A stretch of DNA of 9,907 nt from JACCUZ01 sp038246575 (GTDB taxonomy: Bacteria > Actinomycetota > Actinomycetes > JACCUZ01). The notes under the pieces are model-generated. The model did not search any database and was not told the DNA's origin. It was given only the letters and a program-made list of their open reading frames with translations. Where the stretch lies: NCBI GenBank assembly GCA_038246575.1, contig JBBRVU010000160.1:1-9907 (forward strand). The letters run 5' to 3'. Of this stretch, positions 1 to 5,211 are shown piece after piece (the stretch's first letter is position 1; each line of letters opens with the position of its first letter). The translations under genes were made by a program, and so were the position numbers.

Positions 1-42
1 AAGCTCGACCTGCTGCACCGTCGGCTGGTGCGAACGGGGTGA
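1..42 (+). CDS. 3' end of an upstream gene (partial)
   Basis: The first 13 codons read K-L-D-L-L-H-R-R-L-V-R-T-G and end at a TGA at 40-42. The composition (charged residues and leucines) is compatible with the C-terminus of a helical protein, but 13 residues cannot identify a family. The start lies outside the window. It may equally be an accidental open stretch. Confidence 0.35.
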   Translation, partial: KLDLLHRRLVRTG

Positions 43-165
43 GCCGGCCGTCGGCCGTCGCCCATGTCCTCACCGCGTGGTGACTGCTGCTATTGCGTCA
101 GTGGAAACGTGGCCGTGATCATCGGAAGTGCGGGAGAGCCATCTCTGATTGACACTCCCAACCGC

Positions 166-196
166 TTGACCTTCAAGCTACTCCAAGGTGTACCGT
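166..196 (+). promoter_or_regulatory. MerR-type promoter and operator
   Basis: The -35 is TTGACC (166-171) and the -10 is TACCGT (191-196), separated by 19 bp instead of the usual 17. This over-long spacer is the hallmark of promoters that MerR-family activators twist into shape. Inside the spacer lies an inverted repeat, ACCTT (169-173) facing AAGGT (185-189), centred where a MerR dimer binds. The predicted transcription start, about seven bases after the -10, falls on or next to the ATG at 204. The site should therefore control the regulator itself and the downstream Cys-rich peptide. Basis: motif and spacing seen directly; mechanism from the MerR family. Confidence 0.8.
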
Positions 197-203
197 CCGA
201 ATC

Positions 204-641
204 ATGGGCAGTATGGTGACGATTGGGCGACTGGCGGCCGCAGCCGGCGTGCCAGCGGATACTATCCGGTACTACGAGTCGGTTGGACTGCTCCCGCGAG
301 CGGCCCGCAACGCGGCCGGTTACCGCCTCTACCCGCGCACAGAGGTGCGGCGGCTGGAGCTCATCAAGCGAGGGAAGCTGTTGGGGCTGTCGTTGGCCGA
401 GGTCAAAGATCTCGTCGAGCAGACGTTCACTCACTCCTGCGCACACCTGCAGCAGGTCTTGCTCGGCCGCATCCCCATCCAACTCGCCGAGGTTGAACGA
501 CGTATCGCGGATCTGCAAGCACTTCGGGAGGAGCTACTCGGGCTGCAGGGCCACCTGCGGCAGCTGGACGGGAGCCTCCCCGGTGAACCGGTAGCCGAGT
601 GTCAGCACTGCCCGTGCATCGAGGTGACGGAAGGGAGGTGA
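204..641 (+). CDS. MerR-family metal-responsive transcriptional regulator
   Basis: This is a cytoplasmic metal sensor that activates a 19-bp-spacer promoter. Residues about 4-70 form the winged-helix DNA-binding domain (VTIGRLAAAAGVPADTIRYY, then YR-LYP and the LSLAEVKDL segment). Residues about 85-120 form the long dimerisation helix. Metal-ligand candidates are Cys79, at the start of that helix (the position used by ZntR, CadR and MerR), and a C-terminal C-x-x-C-x-C cluster (Cys133, Cys136, Cys138). This pattern points to a soft or borderline metal such as Hg, Cd, Pb or Zn; which one cannot be told by eye. At 145 residues the length is normal. The ATG at 204 would be leaderless; the ATG at 213 (giving MVTIGRL, the more typical family N-terminus) is the alternative. 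No metal ATPase or mer gene follows, only the Cys-rich peptide, so that peptide is the likely target. Confidence 0.9.
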   Translation: MGSMVTIGRLAAAAGVPADTIRYYESVGLLPRAARNAAGYRLYPRTEVRRLELIKRGKLLGLSLAEVKDLVEQTFTHSCAHLQQVLLGRIPIQLAEVERRIADLQALREELLGLQGHLRQLDGSLPGEPVAECQHCPCIEVTEGR

Positions 642-646
642 GCGTT

Positions 647-751
647 ATGACCGAGGAGAAGAAGGTCATCATCCCCATCACGGTGGTGACCGAGAAGCGT
701 ACCAGCCAGGGAGACTGCCCCTGCGGCTGCTGCGGCCTCTGCTGCAAGTAG
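647..751 (+). CDS. 34-residue cysteine-rich peptide, probable metal binder
   Basis: This small gene has an excellent ribosome binding site: GGAGGTGA (634-641) overlaps the stop of the MerR gene and sits five bases from the ATG. The N-terminal 22 residues are polar and beta-prone (MTEEKKVIIPITVVTEKR). The C-terminus is DCPCGCCGLCCK, with Cys at 24, 26, 28, 29, 32 and 33, i.e. six cysteines in ten residues. There is no signal peptide, so it should stay in the cytoplasm. It is cotranscribed with the metal regulator and is followed by a terminator, so the pair is a complete unit. The C-x-C-x-C-C-x-x-C-C arrangement suggests a miniature metallothionein or metal carrier, but I do not recognise a named family. 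Function is inferred from composition and context; that it is translated is well supported by the RBS. Confidence 0.75.
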   Translation: MTEEKKVIIPITVVTEKRTSQGDCPCGCCGLCCK

Positions 752-760
752 TCGTCTGCT

Positions 761-815
761 GAGAACCGTGCGCCCGACCGCCTCGGCTTCCCACGGCCGA
801 GGCGGTTCTCCATTT
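761..815 (+). terminator. Rho-independent-like terminator after the MerR/peptide unit
   Basis: A perfect 11-bp GC-rich stem pairs ACCGCCTCGGC (777-787) with GCCGAGGCGGT (796-806) around an 8-nt loop. The run after it (TCTCCATTT) is only modestly U-rich, so termination may be incomplete. GAGAACCG (761-768) is also exactly complementary to CGGTTCTC (803-810), which would compete with the right arm of the stem. Confidence 0.65.
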
Positions 816-1061
816 GCCCTGACGGCGCTGATGACCCGGACCACATGTTCAACAGGATGGCAGCGTGTTGCAGCGGCCGCGACCGAACAGCCGGACGCGG
901 CGTCGAGCGGATGTCGCGTCTGCCCCCCATCACATAACCACGCCTAGGGGTCCACCACACGACATTTGGTGGCCGGGCTCGCCGGGTCGGACTGGCCAGC
1001 AGTGGTCAGCCCTGGATGGAGAGGGGTGGGTTTCGCCCGTCAATCTGAGTGTGGCGGACCA
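816..1061. other. Intergenic stretch with no supported gene
   Basis: This lies between the MerR-unit terminator and the 3' end of the minus-strand copper-protein relic. I see no open frame with a credible start or composition, and no tRNA fold. One small hairpin is present: CCACCA facing TGGTGG, about 951-972, with a 9-nt loop. It lies downstream of the minus-strand gene, has no U-tract and is weak as a terminator. Confidence 0.4.
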
Positions 1062-1612
1062 TTAGATGCGCGGGACCCAGCCATGGTGCCCCACCTCAAT
1101 GTGTCCCGCCACCGCCGCGGGTATCACGAACTCACCTGGGTGTTCGCGGTTACCGTACTGCCGCAGCACCTGCTCGAAGAACCCGTCGATGTACAAGTGC
1201 AACCGCCAGAACGGCCGGAAGAAGATGTTCTGGCGCGGGTCCCCCATCGGTGTGCCGGTCGCGGTCGCAGTCGGCCGTGGGCAGTGTTATGCCAGGATTC
1301 GATGGCGTTGGAGAAGCTGACCAGCTCAGCCAGCGTATCAACGTTCGCCAGGTTTCCTCCGAACGGCGCGATTCCCATTCCCTGCAGGTCGTTCGCGGTG
1401 TACGCGGCCACCGGCGGCTGGAGTTGAGCATTCACAATGGTATTGAAGTACCGCACCACGCGGGTGTGGAACAGCAGGAATCCATAGCTGCGCACGAACT
1501 CGCGATGCCAATCGTCGTGGAGGTCACTGAGGTCCTCCAAGAACCCTCCGGGGTCGCCCGCGTTGCTGCTGGCGATGGCGACGAGTCGGTCACGCATGGG
1601 TGAATGCGCCAT
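1062..1612 (-). pseudogene. Tyrosinase-like (type 3 copper) small protein, frameshifted
   Basis: The start is firm: ATG at 1612 with AAGGAGG six bases upstream. The first 113 or so residues (MAHSPMRDRLVAIA...) read well down to WHNTAHGR. The frame then degrades to Arg/Ser-rich nonsense, while an adjacent frame continues as TGTPMGDPRQN, NIFFRPFWRLHLYIDGFF and a C-terminus HHGWVPRI with a TAA at 1062-1064. The junction lies at about 1268-1278 within short GCGACC-type repeats, so one base appears lost. The rejoined protein would be about 183 residues. His-containing segments LHDDWH, GFLLFH, HNTAH and FWRLHLYID occur in the order of the CuA and CuB sites of tyrosinases (compare FLPWHR and the DPIFWLHH..ID motif). 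The family call is by pattern only, and key histidines of the canonical CuA/CuB sets may be missing. It could be a genuine pseudogene, a sequencing error or programmed frameshifting. Confidence 0.5.
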
Positions 1613-2014
1613 GACAGTCCTCCTTGCACAAAGTTGATACGACATGGGGTGGCCTGTGGTGCCCTCGCACCGGTCTGCCCGTTTCTGCTCCGCCCATATG
1701 AACGCCGCCGCGGACGAGTTTCGAGTCCCCGGCACCAGTACATTACGGTGGTCGCCGGCGTTGTTCCAACGGCATCTTGCGTCTCGCGGACGTGAAACGG
1801 CGGGCAGCTGAAAGTGTCATGCCCCTTCAAGATACCGCTGGCGAATTCACCGTGCCTTGTAAGCGCTGTTCAGCTCGCGCCCCGGTACGTGTCGTTATAT
1901 CCCACAGCACGATGATGATGCCGCAGGATGCTGGCACTGTCGGCCCGTCCGCATCGTGTGCTCCAGACTGGCGGGATGTATGCTGCCGATTGGTGAACCG
2001 CCGGCAGGCGCTCC
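1613..2014. other. Intergenic region, no supported gene
   Basis: These 402 bases lie between the 3' end of the SCO1 gene and the 5' end of the tyrosinase-like relic, both on the minus strand. Short open frames exist on both strands, but none has a Shine-Dalgarno, domain-like composition or a recognisable protein. The stretch must hold the promoter of the relic unless it is read through from SCO1. I could not pick a convincing -35/-10 pair. Near the SCO1 stop a short hairpin (GCTCC/GGAGC around the stop codon) is visible but weak. Confidence 0.4.
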
Positions 2015-2671
2015 CTACCGGAGCAGGGCACGGATATCACCGACCACCCGTTCAGGCGTCACGTCCCGGCCATCGTAGTAGGCCCGGATGCGGCCGCGGC
2101 GGTCGATGAGCACGAACCGGCCGCTGTGCATGACCTCATACCCGTGGTCGGCGTGTAGACCGTGGTCGCCGGCGTCCGGGCCGGCCGTGGCCGGCGGCAG
2201 GGCGTCGACGCCGAGGCGGAACCCGTCCACGATGAGGGGTACCAGCGTGTCGGCGGGGCCGGTCACGAATCGCCAGCCCGCCGGGTCCGCCTGGTGCCGC
2301 TCGGCGTAGGACCGCAGGACCGTCGGCGTATCCCGGGCCGGGTCCACCGTGAAGGACAGGAGCTGAACGTCCCGGCCCAGCAGACGCTCCTGCCGCAATC
2401 GATCCTGCAGCTGCCGCATCTGGACGGTCAGGAACGGGCAGATGTCGCGGCAGCTGGTATACACGAAGTTCGCGACCACGACCTGGCCGCGCAGCTCGGC
2501 CGACCTGACCGGCCGGTCCAGATGGTCGGTCAGCACAAACGCCGGCGCATCGCCGAAGTTTTTCAGGGTGCTGGCGGCGCTGCGGGTCGCGGCCAGGTAC
2601 CCAGCTGCCCCGAGGGCCAGCACGAGTCCAACGGCTGCGAACATGAGGCGGCGATGCATGAGCCGGTTCAT
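2015..2671 (-). CDS. SCO1/SenC/PrrC-family copper chaperone, membrane-anchored
   Basis: This is a thioredoxin-fold protein that delivers copper to the CuA site of cytochrome c oxidase and/or acts in envelope thiol redox. It has 218 residues. Residues about 9-29 form an N-terminal membrane anchor (MFAAVGLVLALGAAGYLAA). The SCO domain starts near FVLTDHLDRPV, with the copper/redox motif Cys74-R-D-I-Cys78-P and the third copper ligand His182 in VMHSGRFVLID. All three ligands are present. A His/Asp-rich insert (DHGLHADHGYE, about residues 169-179) lies just before His182. The start at 2671 overlaps the stop of the upstream thioredoxin gene as ATGA, so the two should be translationally coupled. 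Met5 or Met10 could also be used. The stop is TAG at 2015-2017. An open reading frame continues 5' to 3112, but it only shadows the thioredoxin gene. Confidence 0.92.
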   Translation of the reverse strand: MNRLMHRRLMFAAVGLVLALGAAGYLAATRSAASTLKNFGDAPAFVLTDHLDRPVRSAELRGQVVVANFVYTSCRDICPFLTVQMRQLQDRLRQERLLGRDVQLLSFTVDPARDTPTVLRSYAERHQADPAGWRFVTGPADTLVPLIVDGFRLGVDALPPATAGPDAGDHGLHADHGYEVMHSGRFVLIDRRGRIRAYYDGRDVTPERVVGDIRALLR

Positions 2672-3138
2672 CTCGTCCCTGCTGACGGCCCTACCAGGGC
2701 ATCGACCTTCGGCCGGACCTTGGCATCGGTCTGCACCCCGAGCAGCGTCTCCCGTGGGATGCCGCCCCTGTCGATGAGCACGATGGTCGGATGGCCGCGC
2801 ACCCCCAAGGCTCGGATGGCGGCGCCGTTGTTCGGGTCGTTGAAGTTGAGGCGGACCACCTGCAATCTCCCGGCGTAGTCGTGTGCGAGCCCGTCGACCA
2901 CGGGCATCGTCTGCGCTCAGGGTGGTCAGCCGTCGGTGTAGACGAAGACGAGCAGGGGCTGCCCCTGTTGCAGGGGCACCAGTTTGCCCACCTCCGCCAC
3001 CGCCGTGCTGGAGGGCGTGCTCTTCCCGCGACACGCGAGCAGCGTCATCGGCACGAGGGTGAGCAGGCCTCCTGCCGCGACCAGCGCGCCCCGTCGCCAA
3101 CCCCACCACCATGTGACGTGGCGCGTCCTTCTTTGCAC
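2668..3138 (-). CDS. Lipoprotein thioredoxin with two in-frame TGA codons: putative selenoprotein with U-P-P-U active site
   Basis: Read through two TGA codons, this is one intact 156-residue protein. Residues 1-36 form a lipoprotein signal (Arg-rich start, hydrophobic ALVAAGGLLTLVPMTLLAC, lipobox LLAC with Cys36). A thioredoxin domain follows: strand PLLVFVYTDG (61-70), then TGA71-P-P-TGA74, then AQTMPVVDGLAHDY, strand LQVVRLNF, and the cis-proline segment GVRGHPTIVLID with Pro117. The TGAs (2926-2928 and 2917-2919) fall exactly on the two cysteine positions of the thioredoxin C-x-x-C motif, with no frameshift and no other disruption. Neighbouring genes use TGA as a normal stop, so the code is not globally reassigned. 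Selenocysteine at both positions is the simplest reading, and a SECIS-like hairpin follows. The start is a GTG at 3138 with a G-rich stretch upstream (least certain part). The gene ends in an ATGA overlap with SCO1, whose CxxxC it may reduce as TlpA does elsewhere. The alternative is a pseudogene by two independent TGC-to-TGA changes. Confidence 0.85.
2886..2909 (-). promoter_or_regulatory. Candidate bacterial SECIS element inside the thioredoxin gene
   Basis: Read on the minus strand from 2909, CGA pairs with UCG (2909-2907 with 2888-2886), U2906 is bulged, GCCCGU (2905-2900) pairs with ACGGGC (2894-2889), and the loop is GGUCG (2899-2895). SelB-type bacterial SECIS hairpins carry a bulged U and an apical loop containing GGU; Escherichia coli fdhF has AGGUCU. 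The loop starts 17 nt after the second UGA and 26 nt after the first. The fdhF spacing is about 18 nt. The bulge-to-loop distance here (6 bp) is longer than in fdhF. Confidence 0.65.
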
Positions 3139-3216
3139 CCTGTACCCCCCGTCCTCAGCGCCGTCCTCCCGAAGAGTCGCGCCCGACCGACCCCCACCCC
3201 CCGCGTCTATGTGCCG

Positions 3217-3528
3217 CTACCTTCGGTCGTCGGCCGCCCGGGCAACCGCTTCCGCCTCACGCACGGCCGGCGGCCGTGCCGGGTCCAGCTGCGCGAGCTG
3301 CTCGGCGAGGGCGTGCTGTCGAGTCTGGACATCGACCAGTTCCTGCCGCAGCGCGGCGACCTGTTGCTCATGCGTGCGGCCCGCGGCAGGCGACTTCTCC
3401 GACCGGTCCGGCTCGGTAGCACAGGTCGTCCCGCCCATACCCCGCATCATCAGGGGCATCATGACGAGCATCGATAGCGGGCAGGCCGCCAGCAGCAGCA
3501 GCGGCAGCGCCACGGCGGACCGGGGCAT
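3217..3528 (-). CDS. Small Met-rich membrane protein with C-terminal coiled coil (hypothetical)
   Basis: This has 103 residues. Residues 1-30 (MPRSAVALPLLLLAACPLSM then LVMMPLMMRGMGG) form one membrane segment unusually rich in Met, with a Cys-Pro and a Met/Gly-rich exit. Then comes a polar linker (TTCATEPDRSEKS) and a predicted amphipathic coiled coil (THEQQVAALRQELVDVQTRQ to AQLD) of about 45 residues. The C-P-L-S-M-L-x-M-M pattern resembles small membrane proteins found near heavy-metal and copper genes (for example DUF2933-like ones), but I cannot assign a family. The Cys/Met set could bind copper. It is upstream of and codirectional with the thioredoxin and SCO1 genes, 78 bases away, so a three-gene operon is likely. 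No good Shine-Dalgarno precedes the ATG at 3528; the frame stays open upstream to 3741, but that part looks like antisense of the SnoaL-like gene. Confidence 0.65.
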   Translation of the reverse strand: MPRSAVALPLLLLAACPLSMLVMMPLMMRGMGGTTCATEPDRSEKSPAAGRTHEQQVAALRQELVDVQTRQHALAEQLAQLDPARPPAVREAEAVARAADDRR

Positions 3529-3596
3529 GCAGAAAGATTGCAATTCATCAGCGGGTGGGCGGCTGGAGGTGTCGGTCGGCAGCTCGCGGCGCGGTC

Positions 3597-3611
3597 CGTC
3601 ACCCGGTGACG
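3597..3611. repeat. Short perfect inverted repeat upstream of the SnoaL-like gene
   Basis: CGTCACC (3597-3603), C, GGTGACG (3605-3611) forms a 7+1+7 palindrome in the divergent space between the small membrane protein gene and the + strand SnoaL-like gene. It lies just before the latter's ribosome binding site. It could be an operator, or it could be chance in GC-rich DNA. Confidence 0.35.
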
Positions 3612-3630
3612 CTTCCCCAGGAGGGTAGTG

Positions 3631-3852
3631 ATGTCCACCGAGGAGAACAAGGCCCTCGCCCGCCGCTTCATTGAGGCCGCCTGGAACGCGGGCCACCTCG
3701 CGGTCGTTGATGCGCCCCTGGCGCCCACGTTCGTCAATCACAGTGTCCCATCGGGAGCCGCGGCGGACTCGAACCAGCGGCAGACGGGGGAAGGGCAGCG
3801 TTCGCCACGGGCACGGAGATGGGGCGTCAGCCGCCCTCCGGCTGCTCCGTAG
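3631..3852 (+). pseudogene. Truncated SnoaL-like (ester cyclase/NTF2-fold) gene
   Basis: The start is convincing: ATG at 3631 with AGGAGGG about six bases upstream. The first 42 residues (MSTEENKALARRFIEAAWNA, then GHLAVVDAPLAPTFVNHSVP) match the opening of SnoaL-like polyketide-cyclase-type proteins of the NTF2 fold, usually about 130-150 residues. After about residue 45 the sequence turns into QRQTGEGQRSPRARRW and ends at a TAG at 3850-3852, without the remaining strands of the fold. I found no continuation in the other frames before the amidohydrolase gene begins its 3' end at 3900. It is best seen as a 3'-truncated remnant with an intact start, and it is probably not functional. Confidence 0.6.
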
Positions 3853-3899
3853 CCGCGGGCTGGTCGGCCCTCGCCACGGCGTCGTATCCGTTACGCCGC

Positions 3900-4874
3900 T
3901 CAGGCTTCGATGCCGAGCAGGTGGGCGGCGTTGCCGCCGAGGATGGCGATGCGGTCCTCGGCGCTCAGTTCGGGCGTGCTCAGCACATGGTCCACCGCGG
4001 TGTTAGTCCAGGGGTACGGGTAGTCGGTGCCCAGCACGATCTGGCTGACGCCGGTCTCGGACACCAGGTGGCGCAGACCCTCGGGCGTAAACACCAGCGA
4101 GTCGAAGTAGAGCTGCTTCAGGTACGCGGTCGGCTGCTTCGCTATCGGCGTGCAGCGGCTGGGAAAGGTGAGGCAGCCGTGGTCAGAGCGCGCCGCGTAT
4201 GAGGGCAGGTAGCCGCCGCCGTGGGCCGCCAGGATCTTGAGCCGCGGGAAGCGGTCGAGCGTGCCCTCGAAGATCAGGTGTGCGAGGGCGATCGTCGTCT
4301 CAAGCGGGTTGCCGATGACGTTGTCGAGCACGCCGTTGCCGCGCAGGCGGTCGCCCAGCTCGGCCGTGCCCTGTGGGTGGATGAAGATCAGCGTGCCCAG
4401 CTCCTCCGCCTTCGCCCAGAACGGGTGGAACTTCGGGTCGGCCAGCTCCTCGCCGTTGACGCTGCCACCGATCAGCGCCCCGCGCAGCCCCAAGCGTTTA
4501 ACTCCGTCCTCGAGCTGCCACGCCGCGAGATCAGGGTGCTGCAGCGCCACGGACGCGAGCGCGACGAACCGCGCGGGCGCGACGGCGCAGAACTCGACCA
4601 GCTTCTCATTCTGTACCCGGATCACGTCGGCGGCGTGGTCGCGCGCGGCGCCGTACCAGAACGGGTTGATGCTGAGCGCTTCGACATCTATCCCCTGCTC
4701 GTCCATCGCCTGCAGTCGCTGTCCGGCGTTCTCCTTGAGCAGGGGCGCGAAACGGACGTCCTGGCCCATCAGCGTCATCGCCTCCGGAATGACGCAGTGC
4801 GCGTGCACGTCGATCACCTTCACCCGACGGCCGTTGACCACCACCTCGCGCCGCTTCGCCGCCGTGCTCGTCAT
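3900..4874 (-). CDS. Amidohydrolase-2 family metal-dependent hydrolase/decarboxylase (ACMSD-like)
   Basis: This is a 324-residue TIM-barrel enzyme of the ACMSD/LigW-type family (amidohydrolase_2), whose members decarboxylate or hydrolyse aromatic-pathway acids using one divalent metal. Visible metal-site residues are His24-A-His26 in VIDVHAHC, His166 in FIHPQG, His218 in AAHGGGYLP and Asp284 in GTDYPYPW. Other family marks are RLQAMDEQGIDVEALSINP and a C-terminal NAAHLLGI. The length is normal. The start at 4874 has GGAGAGG seven bases upstream; the frame stays open to 5087, but that extension has no family-like sequence. The substrate cannot be told. It converges on the SnoaL-like remnant and has no metabolic neighbours. 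A regulated promoter around 5092-5124 could serve it in the leftward direction. Confidence 0.88.
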   Translation of the reverse strand: MTSTAAKRREVVVNGRRVKVIDVHAHCVIPEAMTLMGQDVRFAPLLKENAGQRLQAMDEQGIDVEALSINPFWYGAARDHAADVIRVQNEKLVEFCAVAPARFVALASVALQHPDLAAWQLEDGVKRLGLRGALIGGSVNGEELADPKFHPFWAKAEELGTLIFIHPQGTAELGDRLRGNGVLDNVIGNPLETTIALAHLIFEGTLDRFPRLKILAAHGGGYLPSYAARSDHGCLTFPSRCTPIAKQPTAYLKQLYFDSLVFTPEGLRHLVSETGVSQIVLGTDYPYPWTNTAVDHVLSTPELSAEDRIAILGGNAAHLLGIEA

Positions 4875-5068
4875 GTCGGTACCTCTCCGCCCCGTGTCGC
4901 CGCTGCTATCGCTCCAGCGTACGGAGCCGCGCTGGGCCGACCACTCCCCCGTTTGGTAGCGGTTCGCGTGTCTGCTAGGGCGCACATGGCGCCCCTGGCC
5001 CGTCGGCCGGATGGTGGTGTCGCGCCGGGTTCTGAACAACATCGCGGCGACCTCACCAAGAAGACCAC

Positions 5069-5097
5069 TTTCTGTGGATAGCATCAAGTATTATAAT
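5069..5097 (+). promoter_or_regulatory. Strong -10 (TATAAT) promoter upstream of the recombinase
   Basis: A perfect TATAAT (5092-5097) stands out in GC-rich DNA. The best -35 at 17-bp spacing is the weak TTTCTG (5069-5074). A transcript would begin near 5104, inside the palindrome at 5101-5124. TATTATAATG is nearly self-complementary, so the minus strand also reads TATAAT here, and the element could fire towards the amidohydrolase. Confidence 0.5.
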
Positions 5098-5100
5098 GAG

Positions 5101-5124
5101 GTACGAGAATGTTCATTCTCGTAC
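5101..5124. repeat. Perfect 24-bp palindrome, candidate operator or recombination site
   Basis: GTACGAGAATG (5101-5111) and CATTCTCGTAC (5114-5124) are exact inverted 11-bp arms around TT. The palindrome begins three bases after a TATAAT box and overlaps the likely transcription start, the place of a repressor operator. The 11-bp arm length is also that of Xer recombinase binding sites, but their spacer is 6-8 bp, not 2. It lies about 90 bases upstream of the recombinase gene. Confidence 0.75.
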
Positions 5125-5177
5125 TTCTGTGACAGACGACCACGCGTGGCGTTTCCCGTCCGATAGGCCGCTAAGGG

Positions 5178-5206
5178 CTGATTCGCTGGTGCGATAATGT
5201 TATACT
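5178..5206 (+). promoter_or_regulatory. Extended -10 promoter of the recombinase operon
   Basis: TGT-TATACT (5198-5206) is an extended -10 with a weak -35 (CTGATT, 5178-5183) at 17 bp. Transcription would start near 5212-5213, on the ATG, giving a leaderless mRNA. The sequence is closely similar to the promoter at 7105-7126, including a TCTCAT just after the -10. Confidence 0.6.
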
Positions 5207-5211
5207 GTCTC

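Noticed and set aside
149..154. Consensus -35 TTGACA upstream of the MerR gene
   Set aside because: No -10 is found 16-18 bp downstream; the promoter at 166-196 explains the region better.
90..960. Several minus-strand frames opposite the MerR/peptide unit
   Set aside because: They are antisense shadows rich in Arg/Ala/Gly, without ribosome binding sites or domain patterns.
2668..2907. Stand-alone 79-residue protein starting at the ATG at 2907
   Set aside because: It would be a thioredoxin lacking its first strand and active site. There is no Shine-Dalgarno, and the upstream frame supplies exactly the missing part when the two TGAs are read.
2917..2928. TGA read as tryptophan or a reassigned code
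   Set aside because: Tryptophan at both C-x-x-C positions makes no sense, and several genes here (MerR-like, recombinase, thioredoxin, ArdC-like) end in TGA as a normal stop.
2015..3112. A single 365-residue minus-strand frame covering SCO1 and most of the thioredoxin region
   Set aside because: Only the last 218 residues are SCO1. The upstream part is Arg/Gly/Pro-rich and overlaps the thioredoxin gene, which has clear domain features in its own frame, and SCO1 has its own coupled start.
5101..5124. dif/Xer core site
   Set aside because: Arms are 11 bp, but the spacer is 2 bp rather than 6-8, and the sequence does not resemble dif.
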